DNA from: Magnetospira sp. QH-2 | GTDB taxonomy: Bacteria; Pseudomonadota; Alphaproteobacteria; Rhodospirillales; Magnetospiraceae | Reading direction: 5' to 3' | NCBI RefSeq assembly: GCF_000968135.1 | Contig: NZ_FO538765.1 | Span: 558,001-622,000, forward strand | DNA length: 64,000 nt | In this document: piece by piece, positions 1 to 7,584 of the stretch | Layout: each line of letters begins with the position of its first letter | Position numbering within the stretch: position 1 is the first letter of the stretch | The notes under the pieces: model-generated | What the model was told of the DNA's origin: nothing | Seen by the model: the letters and a program-made list of their open reading frames with translations, nothing else | Database searches by the model: none | Program-made: the position numbers and the translations under genes

Positions 1-80
1 TCGACCACCGAGAGCGGGCTCAGGCCATCCTCATAGGCGGCGTGCAGGTCGGGGATCTGAAAGGATTGGGTTTGCAGCAT
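1..80 (-). CDS. N-terminal fragment of an amidase-like protein (partial)
   Basis: Reading the minus strand from an ATG at 80-78 gives about 26 codons that run off the window edge. The peptide begins MLQTQSFQIPDLHAAYEDG and continues LSPLSVV. A short helical start followed by a 'dL..AY..G..sp..vv' pattern resembles the N-terminus of amidases and allophanate hydrolases, but the fragment is too short to prove this. It is transcribed away from the tRNA and lies outside the integrated element, so it should be native chromosome. Confidence 0.4.
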   Translation of the reverse strand, partial: MLQTQSFQIPDLHAAYEDGLSPLSVV

Positions 81-395
81 GATGCACTCTCGTTGGCCAG
101 TCTCATGCGTATCTGATCAGGAGAGGGCGCTTCGATATACTGCTAATTTATCCTCGTTATGATGCGAATATTGCATCACTAGGGGTCCCGAGGGGGGCTT
201 CGGACAAATTCTACCCCCTTGTGACCAAGGGCAGGCAGAGGGCTCCAATCTTCCTCTGATCGTGGCTTGCATGAGGTCGGGGGGCAGTGCTAAAGATGCG
301 CCACCGCTGAAAGCCGTTGGAAGCAATCCAAGGGTCTTTTGGTGAGTCTCAAAGGAATGCGGAGCAAAGGGCCGAATCCTTTAGAGTGTAATGAT
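81..395. other. Gene-free stretch upstream of the tRNA
   Basis: About 315 bases lie between the amidase-like start and the tRNA. I see no convincing protein gene. A short inverted repeat, TTGGA (317-321) with TCCAA (327-331), lies about 65 bases before the tRNA and could belong to its promoter region, but I cannot place clean -35/-10 boxes. Confidence 0.4.
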
Positions 396-485
396 GGAGA
401 GGTGCCGGAGCGGCTGAACGGGGCGGTCTCGAAAACCGTTGTGGGAGCGATCCCACCCAGGGTTCAAATCCCTGTCTCTCCGCCA
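396..485 (+). tRNA. tRNA-Ser (anticodon CGA); integration target
   Basis: A full cloverleaf can be folded. The acceptor stem is 396-402 with 475-481, discriminator G482, encoded CCA 483-485. The anticodon stem is 423-427 with 435-439 around a loop whose anticodon is C430-G431-A432. A long variable arm follows, as expected for a class II tRNA-Ser. The T arm is CAGGG (458-462), loop TTCAAAT, CCCTG (470-474). It reads UCG serine codons. The gene stands immediately before an integrase, so its 3' end is the likely attachment site of the element. Confidence 0.95.
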
Positions 486-575
486 TTTTCCCGCAGAAGT
501 CCGGGAAACAAGCAATCACCTGAAATCAAACAGTAAATTCTTCTCACTGCTCCAGTTGACTGTTACATTGGGAGC

Positions 576-2294
576 ATGGAAAAGATGCCAGGACACCCTC
601 GACTCTACCGCCGCGGAGCGACCTACTACCACCGCGCTGCAATCCCGGTGGACATCAAAGATACGTACCCGAAGTCCGAAGAAACCTTCTCGCTCAAGAC
701 GAAGGACCACCACGAAGCCCTGAAGCTGGTGCGCATCGAGGCAGTCCGGGTGGATGCTCTGTTCGACGACCACCGACGCTTGACGGAACGTCGCTCCCGT
801 CCACCCCTTGATGATCTCACCGATGAACAGATCAAACACATCGGTGACGTCTACTACGCCCACCTCCTCGATGAAGATGAAGAAGTGCGCCTTGAAGCCT
901 TCGAGGGCAGATCATTCGACGAGTATGCTGAGGATGTCGATGACTTGGACGAGATCAACCGTCACGACTACGCACGGGGCGAACCGGGGTTCTTCTTCGA
1001 GGATGAAGCGGAAGAGGTTCTGAGTTGGGAGAACGTTGACCTCCATTTGGCCCCGGCGTCACCTGGTTGGCGAAAAGTCATTCGCACCCTTCAGGCCGCC
1101 AGCATCAAAGCATCCAAGGCAAAGCGACTTCGTAACGAAGGCGAGGTCATCGAAACACCCCAGCTTCAAGTTTCCACTCCCACAGAAAGCAACAGCGCCA
1201 CGACACCGGTAGCATCAAGCGGCCCCCTGCTCTCGGACTTGGTCGAAGAATGGGCAACGGAGAAGGCACGAACTTCCTGGGTACCGAAGACCGAACGGGA
1301 ACACCGTGTCTGGAAGGGTCACTTCATCGACCTTGCTGGCGACCGGCCTCTCACTACCTACGGGAAGGAAGATGGTCGAGCCTTCAAGCAGGTCTTGATG
1401 AACCTACCCGCAAACTGGAACAAGCACCTCCAGTTGAAGGGGCTGTCGCTGTCGGAAGCAGCTGATCGAGCGAAGGCGCTGGAGATGCCACCGATGTCAG
1501 ACAGCAACCTGAACAAGATCATCGGCTGCGTAGCTGCTTTCTGGTCTTGGGCTGACAACAACTACGATGATTGCCCAGACAACCCCTTCAAGGGCCTCAA
1601 GGTGAAGAAGAGCAAGCGTAGCGTCCGGGATGAACGCAATCCGTTCACGCTGGACGAACTGAAGGCCATCTTCGCCGCGCCTGTGTACACGGGATGCAGG
1701 TCCGTGCGGGAGTGGTCAAAGCCCGGTGACATTGTGCCCCGTGACGCCGGAATCTACTGGGTGCCATTGGTCAGCCTGTTCAGCGGAGCGCGAGCCGGTG
1801 AGGTCATCCAGTTGTACGTCGATGATGTACGCCAGGAGGACGGTATCTGGTATCTGGACGTCAACGACGACGGCGATGACAAGCGCCTGAAGACGGCCCA
1901 CAGCCATCGTGTAGTTCCCCTGCACCAAACCCTGATTGACCTTGGCTTCCTGACGCATGTTGCCCAACGGCGAAAGCAAGGGAAGCAACGTCTGTTCCCC
2001 GATCTGAAGATGGGTGCGGATGGCTACTACTCGTCGCCCTTCTCGAAACACTTCAACAGGTTCCTGAAGGCGGTGGGCATCAAGAACCGCCGCAACGCCT
2101 TCCACTCGTTCCGCCATTGCTTCGAGGATGCTTGTCGTGACTCCGACATCTCCAAGGAAGTAATGGATGCCCTGCAGGGCCATGGTGAGGAAGGCATGTC
2201 CGGTCGGTACGGACGGGGGTTTGTCCTGAAGAAGCTGGCGGAGGCCATGAGCCAACTGCGTTACGACGGACTGGACCTGTCGCACCTCACATAG
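576..2294 (+). CDS. int: Tyrosine recombinase (tRNA-Ser-associated integrase)
   Basis: This 572-aa site-specific recombinase of the phage-integrase superfamily would insert and excise the element by strand exchange at attB/attP. The N-terminal region (PRLYRRGATYYHRAAIP) resembles the DUF6538-type domain found on many proteobacterial island integrases. A SAM-like core-binding region lies around residues 215-330. In the catalytic domain the expected residues are all visible: R406 (SGARAGE), H510 and R513 (HSFRH), H536 (LQGHGEE) and the nucleophile Y545 (SGRYGRG). It starts 91 bases after the tRNA in the same direction, the classical layout of an integrative element. An alternative start four codons in (585) is possible. 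It looks intact and probably active. Confidence 0.93.
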   Translation: MEKMPGHPRLYRRGATYYHRAAIPVDIKDTYPKSEETFSLKTKDHHEALKLVRIEAVRVDALFDDHRRLTERRSRPPLDDLTDEQIKHIGDVYYAHLLDEDEEVRLEAFEGRSFDEYAEDVDDLDEINRHDYARGEPGFFFEDEAEEVLSWENVDLHLAPASPGWRKVIRTLQAASIKASKAKRLRNEGEVIETPQLQVSTPTESNSATTPVASSGPLLSDLVEEWATEKARTSWVPKTEREHRVWKGHFIDLAGDRPLTTYGKEDGRAFKQVLMNLPANWNKHLQLKGLSLSEAADRAKALEMPPMSDSNLNKIIGCVAAFWSWADNNYDDCPDNPFKGLKVKKSKRSVRDERNPFTLDELKAIFAAPVYTGCRSVREWSKPGDIVPRDAGIYWVPLVSLFSGARAGEVIQLYVDDVRQEDGIWYLDVNDDGDDKRLKTAHSHRVVPLHQTLIDLGFLTHVAQRRKQGKQRLFPDLKMGADGYYSSPFSKHFNRFLKAVGIKNRRNAFHSFRHCFEDACRDSDISKEVMDALQGHGEEGMSGRYGRGFVLKKLAEAMSQLRYDGLDLSHLT

Positions 2295-2437
2295 GGAACG
2301 ACCAGTTTCAGGCAGAAAAATGTGAGCGGGTATATCTACTCGGCAAGACCGAAAACTCCCCCCGTACCCCCGATTTTTTTTGCGACAGGAGTGGCCCCTG
2401 CGCCCCCTGCACCCCAGGAGCACACGGGAGTACGGTT

Positions 2438-2461
2438 GAGCACCGGAGCACCGGAGCACCC
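2438..2461 (+). repeat. Short tandem repeat, unit GAGCACCG
   Basis: Nearly three head-to-tail copies of the 8-base unit GAGCACCG occupy 2438-2461, preceded by diverged relatives such as CAGGAGCACACGGGAG. It sits in the spacer after the integrase gene. Such direct repeats may be iteron- or recombinase-binding-like, or may be simple slippage products; nothing here decides between them. Confidence 0.6.
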
Positions 2462-2540
2462 AGGAACACAGCGAAATCGCCGTAATTCATTGATAATGCG
2501 CGAGAAAACCAACGAGCCGATTCCATCTCGGTATTTGGCA

Positions 2541-2570
2541 TTGACACAAATGTGTCATACTGAGCATAAT
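2541..2570 (+). promoter_or_regulatory. Sigma-70 promoter with embedded palindromic operator
   Basis: TTGACA (2541-2546) and CATAAT (2565-2570) are separated by 18 bases and fit a sigma-70 promoter reading towards the gene at 2775. A perfect inverted repeat TGACACA-AA-TGTGTCA (2542-2557) overlaps the -35 box and spacer, so a dimeric repressor bound there would block RNA polymerase. No obvious cognate repressor is encoded in the remaining element; the 2775 product is the only local candidate. Confidence 0.65.
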
Positions 2571-2670
2571 GAGTAAGCACCTTCAATGTCCCTTATAGGC
2601 ATCCCAGTGACATCTAAGTCTTTGAGTTTAAAGGAAAAAGACGATACAAAAAAGGTGAAGGTCGCCGCCA

Positions 2671-2743
2671 CCCAGGGTCCAAACCTGGGCTTTGGGCGCA
2701 AGGCCCGGTGAGGGTTTCGGGGTGGGTCTCCAACGCCCACCCC
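2671..2743 (+). promoter_or_regulatory. Structured 5' leader with two hairpins
   Basis: CCCAGG (2671-2676) pairs with CCTGGG (2684-2689), and GGGGTGGG (2719-2726) pairs with CCCACCCC (2736-2743). Both would lie in the roughly 200-base transcript leader of the gene at 2775, the second ending about 20 bases before its ribosome binding site. There is no U-run after either hairpin, so a simple intrinsic terminator is unlikely. An attenuation, RNA-stability or antisense-RNA control role is possible. Confidence 0.45.
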
Positions 2744-2774
2744 AACTCCACCTCTTCACGAAGGAGAAATGGTA

Positions 2775-3302
2775 ATGCCGACAACGCTGACAACCAAGAA
2801 GCAGATGCGCAAAATCGAACGCAAGAAGCTAGAGATGCGGGAGCGCCTCTGGGGGAAGATTGAACCAGAGAACCTGTGGGAAGGAGACGCGGACAAGCCT
2901 GGCTGGCTTCTTGTGCCAAGGGCCATGCCCCTGATCTTGCGGATCATGGACGACCTCTCCAACGGTAAACCGGTCTCGTCCGTTTACCTTGATCTATGGT
3001 TTCGTACGTTCAACAACGACGCGTACGTCGTGACGAACAAACAGCAAGAGATGGCCTTCAGCGCGGGGTTCGGCGGACAGCGAGCGGTCCGCACATGGCG
3101 AGATCGTGTCAAAATCCTCGCCGACCTTGGTTTCATCGACATCAAGGAGGGACCGTCTGGCCCAATCAGCTACGTCCTGATCTGGAACCCGTACAAGGTT
3201 ATCAAGCGCCACTACGAGAACAAAACGCCGGGCCTTCAAGAGGCGGCGTACAACGCGTTGATGGAGCGGGTGATCGAGATCGGGGCTTCTGACCTCGATT
3301 GA
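2775..3302 (+). CDS. Element-encoded protein of unknown function, possibly DNA-binding
   Basis: A 175-aa soluble, basic protein that I do not recognise. A lysine/arginine-rich N-terminus (KKQMRKIERKK) is followed by a region around residues 95-150 (RAVRTWRDRVKILADLGFIDIKEGPSGPISYVLIW) that reads like a winged-helix: helix, 'LGFIDI' and a beta hairpin. Replication initiators and plasmid-type regulators often look like this. Start choice: the ATG at 2769 is only 2 bases from GGAG (2763-2766), whereas the ATG at 2775 has an 8-base spacing, so 2775 is preferred. Its structured leader and palindromic promoter suggest tight expression control, as expected of a copy-number or excision regulator. This function is inference only. 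Confidence 0.7.
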   Translation: MPTTLTTKKQMRKIERKKLEMRERLWGKIEPENLWEGDADKPGWLLVPRAMPLILRIMDDLSNGKPVSSVYLDLWFRTFNNDAYVVTNKQQEMAFSAGFGGQRAVRTWRDRVKILADLGFIDIKEGPSGPISYVLIWNPYKVIKRHYENKTPGLQEAAYNALMERVIEIGASDLD

Positions 3303-3358
3303 GGGGTACAGGAAGGTCAAACGAACGTTACGGAATTTTGTACTGCTGAGGTTTCGCC

Positions 3359-4042
3359 ATGAAGATCGTCGCTTACCATCGCGTATCCACCACCAAGCAA
3401 GGCTCCAGTGGCCTGGGCCTGGAAGCACAGACACGGGCCATCGAGGAATACGCCCGGAGCAAGGGCGGGACGCTTGTTGGCTCATTCACCGAGGTTGAGA
3501 GCGGCAAGAACAACGACCGGCCCGAACTGGAGAAGGCGCTGCACCTTGCCAAGGTAACCGGGGCAACGTTGGTGATCGCCAAGCTGGACCGCCTGTCACG
3601 CAATGCTGCCTTTCTACTGACACTGCGGGACAGCGGGGTGGCGTTCATTGCGGCTGACATGCCGGAAGCCAACGACCTGACGGTGGGCATCATGGCCCTT
3701 GTGGCGCAGCAGGAGCGGGAGGCCATCTCCAAGCGCACCAAGGAGGCCCTGGCGGCTGCCAAGGCGCGTGGTGTGAAACTGGGCAACCCCAACGGGGCCG
3801 CGTCTCTTCGTCGCGCTGGCAGGGGGAACAAGGCCGCCGTGAGGTCCATTCAAGCGGGCGCGAATCAACACGCCACCAACCTCGCCCCGGTCATTGACGC
3901 TCTACGCGAAGAGGGCATCAAGAGCCTTGGCGCTGTGGCGGAAGCCCTGAACGAGCGAGGCATGTTGACGCCTCGTGGTGGCCGCTGGCACAAGTCTTCG
4001 GTGCGGAATCTGCTGGATCGGCTGGAGCGTATCGCGGCTTGA
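3359..4042 (+). CDS. Serine recombinase (resolvase/invertase family)
   Basis: A 227-aa small serine recombinase. The catalytic domain begins at residue 1 (MKIVAYHRVSTTKQ) with nucleophile S10, the conserved R8, and the 'AKLDRLSRNAAFLL' helix region near residue 75. The long helix E (EREAISKRTKEALAAAKARG) is followed by a C-terminal helix-turn-helix (LNERGMLTPRGGRWHKSSVRNLLDRL). Its length is typical of resolvases and invertases rather than large transposon recombinases. It lies inside the integrative element, 56 bases after the preceding gene, and probably resolves dimers or assists rearrangement of the element. It looks intact. Confidence 0.92.
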   Translation: MKIVAYHRVSTTKQGSSGLGLEAQTRAIEEYARSKGGTLVGSFTEVESGKNNDRPELEKALHLAKVTGATLVIAKLDRLSRNAAFLLTLRDSGVAFIAADMPEANDLTVGIMALVAQQEREAISKRTKEALAAAKARGVKLGNPNGAASLRRAGRGNKAAVRSIQAGANQHATNLAPVIDALREEGIKSLGAVAEALNERGMLTPRGGRWHKSSVRNLLDRLERIAA

Positions 4043-4111
4043 TCGTTCAGGTAGTGGTGCTGATCTCCCATTCCGCGTAAGATCAACAACAAGAACAATG
4101 AGGGGGAAGTC

Positions 4112-4684
4112 GTGGTAACCGGTGACGTAGAAAAAAGACTGTGGGCAGCCGCAGACCAGCTGTGGGCCAACACAGGACTGAAACCCAGCGAGTTCTCCAC
4201 CCCTGTCCTGGGCCTGATCTTCCTTCGCTACGCCGAGAAGAAGTACGCCCAAGCCGAAGACAAGTTGGGGCCGGTTGGCTCTGGCGGTCGCCGTAAGATC
4301 AGCAAGGCCGACTACGAAGCCGAGGGCGTGATATTCCTACCACCCGAGGCCCGTTTCTCCCACCTCCTGTCGCTGACTGAGGGCGACAACATCGGCAAGG
4401 CCATCAACGAGGCCATGAAGGCCGTTGAGGACGAGAACGCGGACCTCAAGGGCGCACTGCCCCGCACCTATACCCAGATCGAGAACTCCGTCCTGGTGGA
4501 ACTCTTGAAGCTGTTGGCTCCGGTGGACCTAACCGGTGACGCCTTCGGCAAGGTCTACGAATACTTCCTCGGCAACTTTGCCATGGCCGAGGGTCAGAAG
4601 GGCGGTGTCTTCTACACCCCGGAAGCCATCGTGAAGCTGATCGTGGAAATCATCGAGCCTTACCACGGGCGCATCTACGACCCG
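4112..4684 (+). pseudogene. hsdM: 5' part of hsdM (type I restriction-modification methyltransferase), truncated
   Basis: Residues 1-191 match the type I DNA methyltransferase subunit M: an HsdM N-terminal helical domain ([32 protein letters not shown]) and the beginning of the N6-methylase domain ([42 protein letters not shown]). The family continues here with the SAM-binding 'ACGSGGM' motif, but the sequence leaves the family after codon 191 (4682-4684), so motif I and the NPPF motif are absent and no methylation is possible. A GTG start at 4112 follows GAGGGGGA. No hsdS or hsdR remains. The frame stays open into the next feature, giving a 753-aa chimaera. Confidence 0.88.
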
Positions 4685-6373
4685 GACTATGCGCCCCAAG
4701 GCTCTCTGTCGCTGAAACCTTGGATTGCCAACGACCAGGGACTACAGATTCCGGCCAATTTGAATCTGTCGGTGGAAACCGCGCCGGAACCCTATGCGGC
4801 GCAACTAGCCTCCCTGGATACCCAGGTCGGCGCTCTGTTTCCGCGTCAGCCCATGAAGGATACGTCCGGGGCCTCGGCCATGGATCCCAAGACCCAGATT
4901 GCCAGCCTGCATGGGGTGTCGGTTTTGGATGTGGCCAAAAGACCGATGGATCAGGTCATCGGGCTTGCCCTGACCCGGGGAGCCGTGACCGAAGACGAGG
5001 CCGCCGCGTTGACCCTGGCGATTGCTTCCCATGTCAATTTGCAGGGCACGCCGGCTTTGACGGCCGTGGAGGCGGCCCGGGAGTCTGGAAGCGCGCCAAA
5101 CCTGATTCTCTCCGCCGCCTTGACCATGAAGGGGCCGAAATCAGTGCAAGCCTCGCGTCAGGCGGTCCGGGTCCTGATTGAGCTTTTCGGCCAGGCCGGG
5201 ATTGCGTCGCCGAAAGAAGCTCGGGTCGCATTTCCCGACATGGACACCGAATGGGCGCCCCTTTTCTCCCAGGAGACCGAGGATGCCTCAGCCAAGTCGC
5301 TGGTCACCGCGGCCACCGAACGGGGGCTGAAATCAATCTTCGTGGACTATGTGTCATCCCTCCCCGGACATCCGACCAAAGCCGGGGTCTTGGCCGCACT
5401 GTCGGCAACGGTTGGCTGGCGGTCCCTGATGCGCAAGCGTATTTCCCGGCAGTCGCTGATCAATCTCCCGTGGATGCTTGATCTCCTGGGTACCCAGATC
5501 GGCGCGGCGGTCCCGGCGGCGGAACACGGGTCAGAGACATTCCGCGGTGTGGCCATGGATCGCATGCTCGGACATCTCTCTTTGAGCGAGATTGCTTTTG
5601 ATGCCCTGGTGGGCGAGGAAGCCCGACCAGAGGATCTGCTGGCATTTCAGGTGCTGCTCGGCCTTTTGATCACCAATGGCCCGGGGGCCATCTCGGCCCA
5701 GGGTGCCAAGGGCGCGGTTTCGGCGGACGGACCGGCCACCCCGGACCGGGTCCAACTGAATAAGGCCATGGTTGGCTTTCTCACCCATACCGGATTCGCC
5801 CATGGCGGCAATGGCTTCGAGGGCATTGCTTTCCTTGCCGAGCGGTTCAAGGGTAGCGGCCTGAAAGACCCCGGCGACGCGCAGCATGGACTATCGCTGA
5901 CCGAGATCGCCGATAGTTTCGTCCAGCAGTATGCCGCCGAAAAAAAAGCGGCCAAGGCCGTCGGATCCAATGTGACCGCCGTTCCCGGGATCAACCATCC
6001 GGTATTCAAGAATAAGCCGGTCAACCTGGACCCGCGCGAGGCCTTCATTCGCGACTTTTTTGCCGAACGGGACGAAACCAACATTTTCCTGGATTTCTAC
6101 CATATCCTGGTGGAACGGCTTTTCGAATTGGGCGTCACCCGCAACGTGTTCTGCGTGAACATTGACGCGGTTATCGCCGCCGCCCTGTTCAAGCTGTTCT
6201 GGCCCCGCTATCGGGATGGCAAAATATCGGACGCTGAAATGGAAACGGCGGCCTTTACCATCTTCTTGTTCGGGCGCATGACGGGGTGCGCGGCGGAGAT
6301 CGATGATCACCTGAATCGCGGCCGCAACATGGATACCCGGACTGCCGCTTCGGCCTGTCACTTCGTCTCATAG
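4685..6373 (+). pseudogene. Citryl-CoA lyase / ATP-citrate lyase-like C-terminal part, fused in frame behind hsdM
   Basis: From codon 192 to 753 of the chimaeric frame the protein is unrelated to methylases. The last roughly 280 residues carry a citrate-synthase-like fold with the catalytic trio in order: H564 in [12 protein letters not shown]629 in [18 protein letters not shown] and D685 in [12 protein letters not shown]. It ends with the '[21 protein letters not shown]' helix typical of citryl-CoA lyase and the C-terminus of ATP-citrate lyase. Residues about 260-340 ([25 protein letters not shown]) look like a second, diverged copy of the same small-domain pattern. The natural N-terminus is missing. 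The neighbouring locus handles tricarboxylates, so the intact ancestor may have cleaved a citryl-CoA-type intermediate. The remnant may still be translated from the hsdM start. Confidence 0.75.
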
Positions 6374-6376
6374 ACT

Positions 6377-7267
6377 TTAAAGCAAGGACAGGAATTCACC
6401 GACCACCGGCGAGACATCCTGGGCCTTGGGAAAGACGCAGATCAAGCGGCGATCGGCCCAGGCATCGGTCAGAGGTGCCCCAACCAAGCCCTCCAGCTCC
6501 AGGTAGGGTTTGACCGAGCTTTCACGAAGGAAGCCGAGGCCAAGGCCGGCACTGACACAGCTGCGGAGGGCGTCGAACCGCGCCACGCGGATGCGGCGTT
6601 TGGGCTGTCGGCCAGCCTTGCGGGTGGCGTTGGCGACCAGTTCATCCAGCACGCCGCCTTCGTGAAGGGAAAGATGCTCGAAATCCAGGGTTTCCGAAAA
6701 AGCGATGGGCGCCTCTGATTGACGCCCTTCGAACAAAGGATGACCCTTTTCGCCAACCACCCATACCGGATCGCTGGCATAGGGGCGGACATCGAATCCC
6801 CGCGTGTCAGACGTATCGGCAATGACCACCAGATCAGCCAGATCCTCGCGCAATTGACGGATCCCGTCGGCGGAATAGATTTCCGTCAGGGTCACATCGA
6901 CGCTGGGAAAGGTATCTTGAAAGACTTTCAGGACCTTGGGGAGCCGACCGGCCATGACGGAGGTTACCGCCGCGAGACGCAACTCGCCGGCCTTGCCTTC
7001 GGAATAGCGCTTCAGTTCGGCGCGCACGTTGGCAAAGTGGTTGAGGCTGGTTTCGCAATGGCCGGCAAACACTTGACCCGCCGGGGTCAGGGTGGCACCC
7101 GCCGGGGTTCGGCGGATCAGCGTGATACCCAGGTCGTGTTCCAGGTCGCTGATGCGGCGGCTGACGGCGGATGCCGCGATATGTTCGTTGCGGGCCGCAG
7201 CACCAATGCTGCCAGCCCTGGCGATGGCGAGAAAGACCCGCAGCGTAACGATATCGAAGCTTTGCAT
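6377..7267 (-). CDS. LysR-family transcriptional regulator
   Basis: A 296-aa LysR-type regulator. The N-terminal winged helix-turn-helix (residues about 5-62: TLRVFLAIARAGSIGAAARNEHIAASAVSRRISDLE) is followed by the linker helix and a periplasmic-binding-like effector domain (from about residue 90, GELRLAAVTSVMAG). It reads in the same direction as, and 9 bases behind, the small gene at 7277 and the two-component genes, so all four are probably co-transcribed. Position between the lyase-like remnant and the tricarboxylate genes suggests it senses a related carboxylate, comparable to TcuR, which regulates tricarballylate genes in Salmonella. The target is inferred, not shown. Confidence 0.9.
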   Translation of the reverse strand: MQSFDIVTLRVFLAIARAGSIGAAARNEHIAASAVSRRISDLEHDLGITLIRRTPAGATLTPAGQVFAGHCETSLNHFANVRAELKRYSEGKAGELRLAAVTSVMAGRLPKVLKVFQDTFPSVDVTLTEIYSADGIRQLREDLADLVVIADTSDTRGFDVRPYASDPVWVVGEKGHPLFEGRQSEAPIAFSETLDFEHLSLHEGGVLDELVANATRKAGRQPKRRIRVARFDALRSCVSAGLGLGFLRESSVKPYLELEGLVGAPLTDAWADRRLICVFPKAQDVSPVVGEFLSLL

Positions 7268-7276
7268 TCGCCCAGC

Positions 7277-7507
7277 TTACTTCAGATATCCCAGTTGGCG
7301 AAGGGCTTCACGATTGACCGGACGACCAGATTCGAACAGAGCCGCCGCCTGGTGCGCGGCATTCAAGGATTTTTCGGTCTCCCGGAGAGTATTGGCGATA
7401 CGGTGCATGGTTTCGGCCAAGACTTCGAGAGGGTGGAACTGGAAGGAGAGGTTTAAGGTATGCATGACTTGGTTTCCGTTGGAGGGAGGGTTGTTGAAAG
7501 AAACCAT
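7277..7507 (-). CDS. Small conserved-looking protein of unknown function
   Basis: A 76-aa protein starting at the ATG 7507-7505, preceded on the minus strand by GGGAAGGG three bases away. The frame is open further upstream to 7588, but that part overlaps the kinase gene and has no better start. The second half is helical (VLAETMHRIANTLRETEKSLNAAHQAAALFE) and ends in 'VNREALRQLGYLK', with no membrane segment. It sits between the histidine kinase and LysR genes. An adaptor or modulatory role in signalling is conceivable, but I do not recognise the family. Confidence 0.6.
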   Translation of the reverse strand: MVSFNNPPSNGNQVMHTLNLSFQFHPLEVLAETMHRIANTLRETEKSLNAAHQAAALFESGRPVNREALRQLGYLK

Positions 7508-7584
7508 ACGCCCTTCCCGCCCATGCCAGGTAGTGCCCGATGACGAACGGCCCATTCGCGTTTGGGCATGACGAACGAATGGTC

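Larger units (their letters stand above)
2295..2774. other. Non-coding regulatory stretch of the integrative element
   Basis: About 480 bases separate the integrase from the next gene. The stretch contains a run of T (around 2377-2384), a short tandem repeat (2438-2461), a promoter with a palindromic operator (2541-2570) and two strong leader hairpins (2671-2689, 2719-2743). Short open frames here (for example 2322-2576) have proline-rich, unstructured products and no good ribosome binding site, so I do not call a gene. Confidence 0.6.

Noticed and set aside
2438-2461. Possible CRISPR-like repeat
   Set aside because: The units are 8 bases and directly adjacent with no spacers; no cas genes are present.
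2322-2576. An 84-codon frame after the integrase
   Set aside because: Proline-rich and unstructured, starts without a ribosome binding site, and runs through the promoter and tandem repeat of the regulatory region.
4112-4684. Active type I restriction-modification system
   Set aside because: HsdM stops before its SAM-binding motif and neither hsdS nor hsdR is present, so only a remnant is called.
396-6373. attR copy of the tRNA-Ser 3' end marking a complete island
   Set aside because: I looked for the TTCAAATCCCTGTCTCTCC sequence to the right of the integrase and saw no second copy in the window.
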